This document shows positions 1-7,949 of a stretch of DNA of 64,000 nt, piece after piece. Source of the stretch: Billgrantia endophytica (GTDB lineage Bacteria; Pseudomonadota; Gammaproteobacteria; Pseudomonadales; Halomonadaceae). The translations under genes and the position numbers were made by a program. Under the pieces are notes generated by a model, which saw only the letters and a list, made by a program, of their open reading frames with translations, did not search any database and was not told where the DNA came from. The stretch spans positions 1-64,000 of the forward strand of contig NZ_PNRF01000034.1 in assembly GCF_002879615.1 (NCBI RefSeq), written 5' to 3'. Within the stretch, counting starts at the first letter, position 1. Each line of letters begins with the position of its first letter.

Positions 1-4
1 TAAC

Positions 5-1831
5 GAGGCTGTAGAAAAACTCGATTCTGAGTCCCTCCCACCGCCTGTCTTCTTATTCTGTGTGCCGCCCACCAAGCGGACAATTTCCTTGACCAAGGGA
101 CCTAACTGACCATTTCGGTTCCTTGGTGATACCAAAGGCTCTCATCACCGGCATTTGGCGGCCACCTTCAGGCCTTGTAACCCCTTTATCACGTGCCTAA
201 CCGACCATAATTGGCAAGCTTCTCAATGTTATGTATCAAGCAGTATAACTGCCACTGACCCTGTACCTTCTTCTTGCCACGAAGCCCGAATCGGTTCAAA
301 CGTTTCGTAGTGCCGATGTTGCCGAATACCGGCTCCACCACTGACATTCGGTGACTATATATCTCCTTACCTTGCTGGCTATCCACTCGGTGCTTCATCC
401 AGTCTGTGTAGCTCGGTTGTCCGTCGCTCTTTATCGTAAAGGAGACTTGTCGGCCAGCTCCGTTGCGGTGATTTGCCGAGGCGGGGTTCTGCATGCAGCG
501 GTGCTTCTTGGGGCAGTGCCGGCATTGCAGCAGTCGCCCCTCGAAATGTGCTCGTAGCTTGCCATTCTCGGCTTCCCGTTGCCCCCGGTAGGTCAGGGAT
601 TCCCCATTGGGGCAGATACAGCTAAGGGTGACCGGGTCGAATTGGAATTCACTGGCCGGAAAGGTGGCTTTCCATCCCTTGTCTGGCAGGTTCTGGTGCC
701 GCTTGCCGTACTTGTCTTTCTGCTCGGCAAACCTCGGGTCCCGGCTACGGAACTGATTATCCGGCACATAGCCATTGATCTGTCGTTCGTGCAGGTACTT
801 CATATTGGCCTCATTGGCGAAGCCCGTATCAGCAGTGACGACGGTGCCTTGCTGGTAGATGTTGTCAGCAATCCCCAGCTTCTTGAAGCGGGCCTTCACC
901 CTCTCGAGTACCGGTTGCAGCGTGTGGTGTTCCTGTCCCTCTCCAAACGCCTGGGCATCGATGATGATTTGGTGCTTCTTGTCCACCGTGGCCACGCCGT
1001 TGTAGCCCTGGATCGTGCCCTTGCTGGTGGTCATCTTGGCGCTTTGGTTATCCGTGATGTTGCTCTTCACTTCCTTGCTCCGCTTCCCCCGGCCCATCCT
1101 TGGGCTGTGCGTCTTTAGGAAGCGGTCGACTTTGTTCATGGCAGCATCTAGCGAGAGGATCGTCTTGGCCCGACGAATATCCCGATCAAGCTCGGCTTCC
1201 GTCTCGGCTTCATCCCGCGCGTAGTGTTCCAGCAGGTGATGACGAATCAGACGTCGCAGCTTCTCCCGCTTCTCGCCCAGCTCCTTGAAGGTGCCAGACC
1301 ACCCCTTCGAGGCATCCGAGGGCATCTTGCAGCCGTCAATGGCAAAGAGTTCGTTGCCCAGCAGGCCTTGCTCATGGCACACCAGCAGCACCTGCTCAAA
1401 GAGGGCTTCAATCTCCTCGGTGTGGCTGCTGACGAACTTCGCCAAGGTGGTGAAGTGGGGGACGGTATCGCAGGACAACGCCTTGAAGATGATGTTGGTT
1501 TCGCAGCACCACTGCATCTCGCGGCTGGAGGTGATTCCCTTGGAATAGGCGAACAGGATGATCTTCAGCAGGATGGCGGGGGCATAGGCCAGCCGGCCCG
1601 TATCGTGGTTGCGGTACTGGGGATGGAAAACCGACAGGTCCAGCTTGTGTTCGATCAGGTAGTGGACGGCGTGCTCGAAAGTGCCGGGCTGAAGCTGGTC
1701 CTGGTAGTTGAGCACTACCATGGCGCTCTGATCATGGTTGTAGGGCTTGAAGCGGGGCATGTTGACCACTCCTCGGCTGTTTTCCTGATCCTACCAAAAC
1801 GGCGTGGGCTGCGGGCTTTTTCTACAGCCTC
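5..1831 (-). mobile_element. IS1182-like insertion sequence, copy 1
   Basis: A 1827-bp element bounded by perfect 15-bp inverted repeats (GAGGCTGTAGAAAAA at 5-19 and its complement at 1817-1831) and holding one DDE transposase gene. The flanks read TAAC on the left and AACGCTCGG on the right. Removing the element together with one AAC restores the attC motif TAACGCTC, so it looks like an insertion with a 3-bp AAC (GTT) duplication inside an attC site. A second copy at 5501-7327 has the same length and the same position within its attC. The family call rests on the transposase. Confidence 0.85.
189..1760 (-). CDS. IS1182-family transposase
   Basis: Catalyses movement of the surrounding element. 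The protein is about 523 residues, the normal size for IS1182-type DDE transposases. It shows the conserved N-terminal block with HKLDLSVFHP, the FAIDGCKM acidic motif, the TADTGFANE motif and the C-terminal CxxCxxKxxC-like cysteine cluster followed by the SVVEPVFGN block. The ATG at 1760 is preferred over the in-frame GTG three codons upstream because GAGGAG lies eight bases before it. About 90% of residues match the transposase at 5682-7256. The frame is intact, so the element may still be active. Confidence 0.9.
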   Translation of the reverse strand: MPRFKPYNHDQSAMVVLNYQDQLQPGTFEHAVHYLIEHKLDLSVFHPQYRNHDTGRLAYAPAILLKIILFAYSKGITSSREMQWCCETNIIFKALSCDTVPHFTTLAKFVSSHTEEIEALFEQVLLVCHEQGLLGNELFAIDGCKMPSDASKGWSGTFKELGEKREKLRRLIRHHLLEHYARDEAETEAELDRDIRRAKTILSLDAAMNKVDRFLKTHSPRMGRGKRSKEVKSNITDNQSAKMTTSKGTIQGYNGVATVDKKHQIIIDAQAFGEGQEHHTLQPVLERVKARFKKLGIADNIYQQGTVVTADTGFANEANMKYLHERQINGYVPDNQFRSRDPRFAEQKDKYGKRHQNLPDKGWKATFPASEFQFDPVTLSCICPNGESLTYRGQREAENGKLRAHFEGRLLQCRHCPKKHRCMQNPASANHRNGAGRQVSFTIKSDGQPSYTDWMKHRVDSQQGKEIYSHRMSVVEPVFGNIGTTKRLNRFGLRGKKKVQGQWQLYCLIHNIEKLANYGRLGT

Positions 1832-1905
1832 AACGCTCGGCACACGCGCCGGTTTAGAGCCGCGAAGCGGCGGAGAAACAGCCGCTGTGATGCCTATTGT
1901 TATAA
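1832..1905 (-). other. attC site, split by IS copy 1
   Basis: Integron recombination site of the cassette encoding the membrane protein at 1900-2424. It runs from AACGCTCGG beside the IS to the box GTTATAA at 1899-1905. Imperfectly complementary arms (GCCGCGAAGCGGC in the centre) would fold into the usual hairpin. The outer TAAC is at 1-4, on the other side of the IS. The stop codon of the adjacent gene lies inside the box, as is common in cassettes. Confidence 0.75.
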
Positions 1906-2424
1906 ATTTTCTAGTTCAATTCTTATGGCCTCTTTGAGTTGCTGAGCTGCAGCCTCAAATTTTTCTTGTGCGCTGTAGAACCCTTTCAAACCTCCGCTCC
2001 CTTTTGGATTTGGGGGAAAATACTTAACTATCTCCCCCCTAGCCGACTGAGTCGCATCATATTTCTCTTTTAAATTTGGAAAATGGAGATTGATGATCAT
2101 CTCCGCTTGCTCTTTCGAGCCACCTTGGGTTTTTAGTTTCACAATCTCATATGCTCTCTCTTCTGTGAAATCACCCTTAACATAACCAATCATGCCGATG
2201 TAAATACCTGCAAAGCAGATTTCCCATCTGGAAAATGCTAAATAGCAGTCCTCGAGCTTAGCTTGTCTGTGTCTCTTATTTTCTTTATCTTGTTCGTATG
2301 CGTGCTGTGCGGCCTGTCTTCTATCGTGGGCCTTGTTAGTAAATATAAGCACGATTACAGCAGCAACTAATGAAATCGACGCGCCAATTATGGCCCCTAA
2401 TATTTGTGGCGAAATACTGTTCAT
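1900..2424 (-). CDS. Membrane-anchored hypothetical cassette protein
   Basis: No family recognised. The 174-residue product starts with a short polar stretch and one strong membrane segment at about residues 8-28 (ILGAIIGASISLVAAVIVLI). A lysine/arginine/glutamine-rich helical region and a soluble C-terminal part follow. This suggests an inner-membrane anchor with a cytoplasmic domain. The stop codon falls in the attC box at 1899-1905, so this is a self-contained integron cassette. The base composition is AT-richer than the backbone genes. Function unknown; small single-span cassette proteins are common in chromosomal integrons. Confidence 0.7.
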   Translation of the reverse strand: MNSISPQILGAIIGASISLVAAVIVLIFTNKAHDRRQAAQHAYEQDKENKRHRQAKLEDCYLAFSRWEICFAGIYIGMIGYVKGDFTEERAYEIVKLKTQGGSKEQAEMIINLHFPNLKEKYDATQSARGEIVKYFPPNPKGSGGLKGFYSAQEKFEAAAQQLKEAIRIELENL

Positions 2425-2529
2425 TTAATTGTGGCACCCGAATTTATAATGCTCGCCATAAACGGCGCGAGGACGAGCGTCCGGCGACCGAAGGGAGTGG
2501 ACTTCCCCCAGAAAAGTGGACACGCCCCA

Positions 2530-3420
2530 TCAGTTAACCTCCTCGAACTCTACCGGAGTCCGGTAACCAAGGCCACTGTGCAGCCGATGGCTGTTATAGT
2601 AGCCATCAATATAGTCCCTGATATGCTTGCGTAACTGACGCAACGTCATGAAGCTGGTGGCATGCAGCAACTCTCCCTTCAGCGTTTTGAAGAACGACTC
2701 CACTTCGGCATTATCAGTACACTGTCCTGGGCGGTTCATGCTGTGCCGTACACGGTGATGATTCAGCAGCGCCTGGGTCTTGTGAGCCCGGTACTCGATG
2801 CCGCGATCCGTATGGAACAGCAGGTCAGGTGCTGGATTCCGGCTTGTGAAGGCCTCACGCAGGGTAGCTCGGGCAAAGTCTGCGCTCAGACTCTCTCCCA
2901 AGCGCCAGCTGATGATTCGACGTGAGAATAGGTCCAGTACCACCGCCAGAAACACGTATTTTTTGCCCAGCTTGATGTAGGTGACGTCGCTGCTCCACTG
3001 CTGGTTTACCGCAACCGGCTTTTTGGCCTCGAGCCGGTAATTTGGCAGGGCTTTCAGATCATCCCGCCGTTTGCTCAGGCGGCGATAGACACGCGTGACT
3101 CGGGCCTTCATACCCCACTCCCTCATCAGTCTGGCCACCCGGTTCTCACCCACCACAAGACCTTCTCGGCGCAGGGCCTGATAAACCCGAGGACTGCCAT
3201 AACGGCCCTTGCTGTCGTTGTAGACCCTGCGGACCTTCAACAGCAGATCTGCATTTTCAGCGGCTCTCTGGCTGGGCTTCCGGTTTGCCCAGGTGTAGTA
3301 GCCAGACCGAGAGATGTTCAGGTGGCGACACAGCGCCTTTACCTCGTACTGTCCTCGGTGTTTCCAGACGAACCGGAACGCTTCCGTCGTTCCTCTGCCT
3401 GAAAACGTTGAAACTTTTTT
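2530..3420 (-). CDS. IS3-family transposase OrfB (DDE integrase core)
   Basis: Provides the catalytic rve-type core of the IS3 transposase. Visible are the HTH-like region with YGSPRVYQALRREG, then WSSDVTYIKL (first Asp), the second Asp in LLFHTDRGIEY and the Glu in DNAEVESFFKTLKGE, so the DDE triad is complete. The first ATG gives residues from 3240, but coding similarity continues upstream without an ATG (CRHLNISRSGYYTW at about 3285-3340) into the end of orfA. The active product is therefore expected to be an OrfAB fusion made by -1 frameshifting at 3414-3421. The upstream limit given is approximate. Confidence 0.85.
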   Translation of the reverse strand, partial: KKVSTFSGRGTTEAFRFVWKHRGQYEVKALCRHLNISRSGYYTWANRKPSQRAAENADLLLKVRRVYNDSKGRYGSPRVYQALRREGLVVGENRVARLMREWGMKARVTRVYRRLSKRRDDLKALPNYRLEAKKPVAVNQQWSSDVTYIKLGKKYVFLAVVLDLFSRRIISWRLGESLSADFARATLREAFTSRNPAPDLLFHTDRGIEYRAHKTQALLNHHRVRHSMNRPGQCTDNAEVESFFKTLKGELLHATSFMTLRQLRKHIRDYIDGYYNSHRLHSGLGYRTPVEFEEVN

Positions 3421-3710
3421 AGGATGTCATTCTCCTCCTCAAGCTCCGATACGCGGCGCTTCAGGCGAGCGACTTCATCCTGCTCCTGGATCTTCTGCTT
3501 AGCATCAGCTGGGGCTTTCTTGACCCGTTTCATGGCGAACTGTCCCTCTCGGTATTCCTTTCGCCAGCGTGACAGCATGAAGGGGTGAATATCCAGCGCT
3601 TCGGCAACCCCTTTGACGCTCCGGTGGGCTTGATGGCTCCATTCAACTGCCTTGACTTTGAACTCAGTGCTGTACCGCTGTGTTTTCTTCCCCGTGATCA
3701 TCTCAGGCAT
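3339..3710 (-). CDS. IS3-family OrfA (helix-turn-helix protein)
   Basis: A DNA-binding regulator and N-terminal half of the transposase. The 123-residue product shows the typical start RYSTEFKVKAVEW, a helix-turn-helix around GVAEALDIHPFMLSRWRKEY, and a leucine-zipper-like tail (VARLKRRVSELEEENDILKK) for multimerisation. It overlaps the orfB frame. The sequence A-AAA-AAG in the DILKK codons is a classic -1 slippage site for making OrfAB. Intact, no stop codons. Confidence 0.9.
   Translation of the reverse strand: MPEMITGKKTQRYSTEFKVKAVEWSHQAHRSVKGVAEALDIHPFMLSRWRKEYREGQFAMKRVKKAPADAKQKIQEQDEVARLKRRVSELEEENDILKKFQRFQAEERRKRSGSSGNTEDSTR
3414..3421 (-). promoter_or_regulatory. A6G programmed -1 frameshift site of the IS3 element
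   Basis: On the minus strand the run TAAAAAAG lies in the last quarter of orfA, and the orfB frame (-1) is open across it. In this family such a site makes the OrfAB transposase. Frameshifting itself is inferred. Confidence 0.7.
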
Positions 3711-3786
3711 CGGGTCTCTCCTATCTGGGAGTTATCGATGCGTGTCCACTAGAGTGGGGGAAGTACAGCGTCGGCTTGAATGAATT

Positions 3787-3793
3787 GTTAGGG
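3787..3793 (-). other. attC box remnant beside the IS3 element
   Basis: GTTAGGG, the gene-proximal simple site of the attC of the cassette at 3788-4141, with the gene's stop codon inside it. The rest of this attC is not clearly readable. The IS3 element begins 20 bases away and the expected partner arm (possibly around 2450-2497) is degenerate. Confidence 0.4.
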
Positions 3794-4141
3794 GGCGCCA
3801 CCGATATGCAACAGCAGCCCCTGCTTGATCTCCACAAATCCGAAATCTGACAGATCTCTGTACTCAAAGCGTCGGCGCTGTCCAGGCGCATCCCAAGATT
3901 CTGGGAGTATGAATGAGTTGCCGAGAGATATTTCTGTGGCGTGCCCAATGTCTTTGACGCCAAGGATGTGATAGATGCGAGTCACGCCAGAAGGAGCTTT
4001 GAGCCAAAGTGGCGCCAAGTAGGGCGCGTGATGCTCGTCGAGGCGTGGCGTACCAAGTGCTTTGGTAACCCAAACCGTGTTCGAGTGCGAAACGTCGAGT
4101 GCGTACTCGTCTGTTTCTGGAACAATCATCACCTTTGGCAT
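3788..4141 (-). CDS. Hypothetical cassette protein, 117 residues
   Basis: No family recognised. A small soluble protein with no signal peptide or membrane segment; mixed alpha/beta composition with several aromatic residues (SNTVWVTKAL, VTRIYHILGVKDI, RRRFEYRDLSDFGFVEI). The stop codon sits in an attC box and a full attC lies directly upstream of the start (4151-4262), so it is a one-gene cassette. The start ATG is ten bases inside the cassette boundary with little room for a promoter, so it probably depends on read-through transcription or an upstream cassette promoter. Function unknown. Confidence 0.65.
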   Translation of the reverse strand: MPKVMIVPETDEYALDVSHSNTVWVTKALGTPRLDEHHAPYLAPLWLKAPSGVTRIYHILGVKDIGHATEISLGNSFILPESWDAPGQRRRFEYRDLSDFGFVEIKQGLLLHIGGAP

Positions 4142-4150
4142 CTCATAGCC

Positions 4151-4262
4151 CCCTAACGTTCAGCACAACGGCAGTTTGTGGAGCGGTGGAATTGTGTTGT
4201 AGTGAAACGGAAACACAATTGCGCCGTGGAGCAAACTGTCCGCTTGCTGCTGCTGGTTAGGC
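4151..4262 (-). other. attC site (112 bp)
   Basis: Bounded by CCCTAACG at 4151-4158 and GTTAGGC at 4256-4262. Long complementary arms (GCAGTTTGTGGAGCG against CGTGGAGCAAACTGTCCGC) make an extended imperfect hairpin typical of chromosomal-integron attC sites. Confidence 0.85.
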
Positions 4263-4440
4263 CCACATCCGTGGTTGACACGATCGGCAACATGGTCAAA
4301 AATGCTGCTTAGGCACGTGAACAGGTGCCTGAGTCGCCCGCTGACCAAAGTGCAAACACTGTAGCTCCAAAAATTGACATAGTTGACCTTATACTTGCGT
4401 CGTAAGCGGGCTGCGGCGGACAATTGTGTAAGGAATAGCT

Positions 4441-5004
4441 ATGCCTACTAAGTACATTTCCCGTCAAGAACTCCCCGCGTCACAGCAGCTTAAGCTCGTC
4501 AAGAGCGAAGCCAAGAAACTGCGCAGAACCAACAATAAAGACCGAAATCATAAATTTTACCTTAATCTGGTTTCGCGTAAGTATGGCTACGAGAACTACG
4601 ATGCACTCTTCCTTAAATTCAAAGAGGAACTCCGTAACTGGCAGAACAAGGGTAGAGAACTCTGTAAATCAAGGCCAGCCGACTCGCGTAGAAGCTACTA
4701 TTTTGTGACGATGCATGATTCTTTCCAATATAGCTATTATAGCCACTGGGTTGCATGGGACGACGAAGGCTACGAGTTGAGAGCCCCATCTCAAATGAAC
4801 CCCGCATGGGTGATAGAACTTATTCGTGAGTCGTTGAGAGAGCCTCTTTACATTATTCATGACATGGACGAGGCATTTCGTTGGATGTGGTTTTGGCAAG
4901 GGCGTGCCCTCGTTGATCATGATGTAATAACGAAAAAAATTGAAACGTTTTTGCTGCCCTCACGATCATATTCACATCCACGCTTAAGTGAGTGCTCTGA
5001 CTAA
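4441..5004 (+). CDS. Hypothetical cassette protein in inverted orientation
   Basis: A 187-residue soluble protein read on the plus strand, opposite to every other cassette gene here. The first 60 residues form a basic helical block (QQLKLVKSEAKKLRR, then KFYLNLVSRKYGYENYDAL). This resembles the short helical module, with a conserved G-Y/F-x-x-W/Y-x-x-L end, that precedes various small bacterial domains. The rest contains SYYFVTMHDSFQYSYYSHW and is not recognised. ATG at 4441 follows an AAGGAAT Shine-Dalgarno-like run. It lies between attC 4151-4262 and attC 5042-5113. Being antisense to the array, it probably has its own promoter in the 178-base leader. Confidence 0.7.
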   Translation: MPTKYISRQELPASQQLKLVKSEAKKLRRTNNKDRNHKFYLNLVSRKYGYENYDALFLKFKEELRNWQNKGRELCKSRPADSRRSYYFVTMHDSFQYSYYSHWVAWDDEGYELRAPSQMNPAWVIELIRESLREPLYIIHDMDEAFRWMWFWQGRALVDHDVITKKIETFLLPSRSYSHPRLSECSD

Positions 5005-5041
5005 ACCCTCTTTGGCCCTCATAACCATTGCAGACGTGGGG

Positions 5042-5113
5042 GCCTAACGCCCGCATTTGCGGCTGGTTTGAAGCGCAGCGAAAAACCAGTCCGCCAACAT
5101 GCGCTTGTTAAGC
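5042..5113 (-). other. attC site (72 bp)
   Basis: GCCTAAC at 5042-5048 and GTTAAGC at 5107-5113 border arms GCATTTGCGGCTGGTTT and AAACCAGTCCGCCAACATGC, which pair into a hairpin with a few bulges. The stop codon of the gene at 5108-5476 is inside the right box. Confidence 0.9.
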
Positions 5114-5476
5114 CCTGTACTTGACAGAACCACTGATTTTGAACGCATGCATACATCGCCTTCCGGTGGTTTCGCTGCCCTGGCAAGTAATGCTTTTTTC
5201 TATTTCTTCTTCCTTGCTGTTTACCGCTTCGCGTAAAACATTACCCATTGAAAAACCACCACCGTCACACGATGGATTGGTGCAATCAATGTATTCACCG
5301 CCAGGGTGTTCTACGGTGAGGTAATGTGTCGCCTGCTCTTTCATCCAGATTAGGCTTTCTAACTCTGTAACATGAATGGACATTTCCTGAATTTCAGGAA
5401 ATGCGTCCTTGAAATCACCTTTTGAGGCGAAAACGTAGTTTGTTTCGTTAAAGATATCTGAAGCCTTCTTCGGCAT
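5108..5476 (-). CDS. Hypothetical cassette protein with paired cysteines
   Basis: About 122 residues, no recognised family. A central segment reads CTNPSCDGGGFSMG, and CQGSETTGRRCMHAF follows about 25 residues later. The two cysteine pairs could form a small zinc site, although the residue between them is variable; this is inference. The ATG at 5476 is chosen over the one two codons upstream because AGGAG sits seven bases before it. The cassette is delimited by attC 5042-5113 on the 3' side and by the attC split by IS copy 2 on the 5' side. Confidence 0.7.
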   Translation of the reverse strand: MPKKASDIFNETNYVFASKGDFKDAFPEIQEMSIHVTELESLIWMKEQATHYLTVEHPGGEYIDCTNPSCDGGGFSMGNVLREAVNSKEEEIEKSITCQGSETTGRRCMHAFKISGSVKYRA

Positions 5477-5500
5477 GTACATTCTCCTTTACGGCTTAAC

Positions 5501-7327
5501 GAGGCTGTAGAAAAAACCGATTTCGAGTCGTCTCCACCGCCTCTCGTCCTAATTTACTTACTCAGCCAGTCATCTGGCTGAGTCATCTTAATATCGGCAT
5601 TTAGCCACTTGAGCGCCCAGCTAAAGCTTGTTTAAGTCGGCCTTTGGCTCTTAGAAAGCAACTTATCCCACTCTAAGCCCTTCAGGACGCGGCTAAGTTA
5701 CCGTAATTCGCTAACTTCTCAATATTGTGCACCAAGCAGTAGAGCTGCCACTGACCTTGCACCTTTTTCTTACCCCGAAGGCTGAAGCGGTTCAGTCTTT
5801 TCGTCGTGCCAAGGTTGCCAAAGACGGGTTCCACGACAGACATACGATGGCTGTAAATTTCTTTGCCCTTCGGGCTATCAACTCGGTGTTTCATCCAGTC
5901 GGTATAATTGGGTAAGCGCTTGTTCTCGATAATAAAAGACACTTGTCGCCCTGCACCGTTGCGATGGTCGGCCGAGCGCGGGTTCTGCATGCATCGGTAT
6001 TTCTTTGAGCAGTGCCGACATTGTAGCAAGCGCCCTTCAAAGTGTACCCGGATCTTGCCATTGTCCGTTTCTCGTTGCCCGCGATAGGACAGTTTTTCGC
6101 CGATTGGGCAAATACACGTTAGCTTTACAGGATCAAATTGGAACGCGCTGGCTGGCATCGTCTCTCGCCAGCCTTTGTCCGGCAGGTTCTGATGGCGCTT
6201 GCCGTATTTGTCTTTCTGGTCGGCGAACTTCGGATCTCGGCTGCGGAACTGATTATCGGGGATGTAGCCGTTGATCCGCTGTTCGTATAGGTACTTCATA
6301 TTGGCTTCATTAGCAAAGCCAGTATCCGCGGTGACGACGGTGCCTTTCTGGTAGATGTTTTCCGCAATGCCCAGTTTCTTAAAACGGGCTTCTACCTGCT
6401 CCAGAACTGGCTTCAGGGTGTGATGCTCCTGGCCTTCGCCGAAGGCTTGAGCGTCAATGACGATCTGGTGCTTTTTATCCACCGTGGCTACGCCGTTATA
6501 TCCCTGGATCGTGCCCTTGCTTGTCGTCATTTTGGCACTTTCGTTATCGGTCAGATTGCTCTTCACTTCCTTGATTCGCTTCCCCCGGCCCATCCTTGGG
6601 CTGTGCGTCTTTAGGAAACGATCCACTTTGTTCATGGCGGCATCTAGCGAGAGAATCGTCTTGGCCCGTCGGATATCCCTATCCAGATCGGCTTCCGTCT
6701 CAGCTTCATCACGCGCGTAGTGCTCCAGTAGGTGATGCCGAATCAGGCCTCTCAGTTTCTCCCGTTTCTCTCCCAATTCTTTGAACGTACCCGACCATTC
6801 CTTAGAGGCATCGGAGGACATCTTGCAGCCGTCAATGGCAAAGAGTTCGTTACCCAGCAAGCCTTGTTCGTGGCACACCAGCAGCACTTGTTCGAACAGC
6901 GCTTCAATCTCATCGGCATGGCGACTGACGAAGCTGGCCAGTGTGGTGAAGTGGGGAACGGTATCGCAAGAAAGGGCTTTAAAAATAATATTGGTCTCGC
7001 AGCACCACTGAATTTCACGGCTGGAGGTGATGCCTTTGGAGTAGGCAAACAGGATGATCTTCAACAAGATAGCCGGATCATAGGCCAGCCGGCCGATCGC
7101 ATCGTTGCGGTACTGGGGATGGAAAACGGATAAGTCGAGTTTATGCTCGATCAGGTAATGCACTGCGTGCTCAAAGGTGCCGGGTTGGAGTTGATCTTGG
7201 TAGTTGATCACCACCATGGCATTTTGATCGTGGTTATAAGGCTTGAAGCGCGGCATGCTGACCACTCCTCGTCTGTTTTCTCGATCCTACCAAAACTTAG
7301 CCGTCAGCGGGGTTTTTCTACAGGCTC
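5501..7327 (-). mobile_element. IS1182-like insertion sequence, copy 2
   Basis: Exactly 1827 bp, like copy 1, with terminal repeats GAGGCTGTAGAAAAA at 5501-5515 and TTTTTCTACAGGCTC at 7313-7327 (one mismatch). The flanks are GGCTTAAC and AACGCCC. Removing the element and one AAC rebuilds the attC core GGCTTAACGCCC. The insertion point relative to the attC box is identical to that of copy 1. Confidence 0.9.
5682..7256 (-). CDS. IS1182-family transposase
   Basis: A DDE transposase of about 524 residues, colinear with the one at 189-1760 throughout. Differences are scattered (for example IPDNQFRSRDPKF against VPDNQFRSRDPRF), so the two copies are related but not a recent duplication of each other. 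The ATG at 7256 follows GAGGAG at eight bases. All family blocks are present: FAIDGCKM, TADTGFANE, the cysteine cluster and SVVEPVFGN. The frame is intact and probably functional. Confidence 0.9.
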   Translation of the reverse strand: MPRFKPYNHDQNAMVVINYQDQLQPGTFEHAVHYLIEHKLDLSVFHPQYRNDAIGRLAYDPAILLKIILFAYSKGITSSREIQWCCETNIIFKALSCDTVPHFTTLASFVSRHADEIEALFEQVLLVCHEQGLLGNELFAIDGCKMSSDASKEWSGTFKELGEKREKLRGLIRHHLLEHYARDEAETEADLDRDIRRAKTILSLDAAMNKVDRFLKTHSPRMGRGKRIKEVKSNLTDNESAKMTTSKGTIQGYNGVATVDKKHQIVIDAQAFGEGQEHHTLKPVLEQVEARFKKLGIAENIYQKGTVVTADTGFANEANMKYLYEQRINGYIPDNQFRSRDPKFADQKDKYGKRHQNLPDKGWRETMPASAFQFDPVKLTCICPIGEKLSYRGQRETDNGKIRVHFEGRLLQCRHCSKKYRCMQNPRSADHRNGAGRQVSFIIENKRLPNYTDWMKHRVDSPKGKEIYSHRMSVVEPVFGNLGTTKRLNRFSLRGKKKVQGQWQLYCLVHNIEKLANYGNLAAS

Positions 7328-7382
7328 AACGCCCAAAGCAGCCGCGCCGCTGTTTGGCGTCGGCTGCCTTTGCTTGTTAAGC
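7328..7382 (-). other. attC site split by IS copy 2
   Basis: The main part runs from AACGCCCAAAGC to the box GTTAAGC at 7376-7382; the outer box GGCTTAAC is at 5493-5500 beyond the IS. The arms CCAAAGCAGCCG and CGGCTGCCTTTGC pair. The stop codon of the OsmC gene is in the inner box. Confidence 0.85.
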
Positions 7383-7844
7383 ATTGATTTCAGTGGTTAC
7401 CTCTGTTTTTACAGAGTTAGCAATAAAACATTGCTCATGAGAAAAATGGTGAATTTTCTCAAGCTGATCCCTTGACGGGATACGGTCACCTGAAAACACG
7501 ACTTTTGGACGAAGAGTAACCTTGGTCATGGATATTTTTCCTGATCCATCTTTTTCCATGATACCTACAGCATCGTCGATATAGCTTTCAACTACATATC
7601 TTTTCTTGGCAGCGATTGATAGGAAGAAGAGCATATGACAACTCGACAAAGAGGCCACAAATGCTTCTTCAGGATCAACATTGGCATCAACAGAATATGG
7701 AGGAGGTACTACATGGGGTGATGAAGATGCTGGTACGCTAACACCTCCGTCAAATTCCCAGATATGGCCACGGCTGTATTTATTGTCAATAAACTCTTCG
7801 TCTTCAACGCGATTCCACTTTATCAATGCGTAGTACTTTGACAT
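7377..7844 (-). CDS. OsmC/Ohr-family protein (cassette-borne)
   Basis: A 155-residue member of the OsmC family, cytoplasmic thiol peroxidases that reduce organic hydroperoxides. The family pattern is seen in the central DPEEAFVASLSSCHMLFFLSIA, which carries the first catalytic cysteine. The second cysteine is in HEQCFIANSVKTEV near the C terminus. Full length for the family. Start at 7844 with AAGGAGAGGTA just upstream. It is a one-gene cassette between the attC split by IS copy 2 and attC 7870-7924. Role inferred as peroxide detoxification. Confidence 0.85.
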   Translation of the reverse strand: MSKYYALIKWNRVEDEEFIDNKYSRGHIWEFDGGVSVPASSSPHVVPPPYSVDANVDPEEAFVASLSSCHMLFFLSIAAKKRYVVESYIDDAVGIMEKDGSGKISMTKVTLRPKVVFSGDRIPSRDQLEKIHHFSHEQCFIANSVKTEVTTEINA

Positions 7845-7869
7845 TACCTCTCCTTATTGGGTGAATTAT

Positions 7870-7924
7870 GCTTAACGCCTAAATCAGGTGCGCCGTAGGC
7901 GTCACCTGGATTTACTTGTTATAC
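7870..7924 (-). other. attC site (55 bp)
   Basis: GCTTAAC at 7870-7876 and GTTATAC at 7918-7924 enclose arms AAATCAGGTG(C) and (G)TCACCTGGATTT. It is a compact site of the short type and forms the 3' end of the retron cassette. Confidence 0.9.
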
Positions 7925-7949
7925 GGCTGAAACTAATTAGCCAGATTTC

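Larger units (their letters stand above)
2498..3767 (-). mobile_element. IS3-family insertion sequence (orfA/orfB)
   Basis: Terminal inverted repeats are visible: TGGACTTCCCCCA at 2498-2510 and its counterpart TGGGGGAAGTACA ending at 3767, with AGTGGACACGC matched inside both ends. Two overlapping frames, orfA and orfB, are joined by an A6G slippery run at 3414-3421. No clear target duplication is seen. The element separates the cassette at 1900-2424 from the attC box at 3787-3793, so it landed in or beside a cassette junction. Confidence 0.85.
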
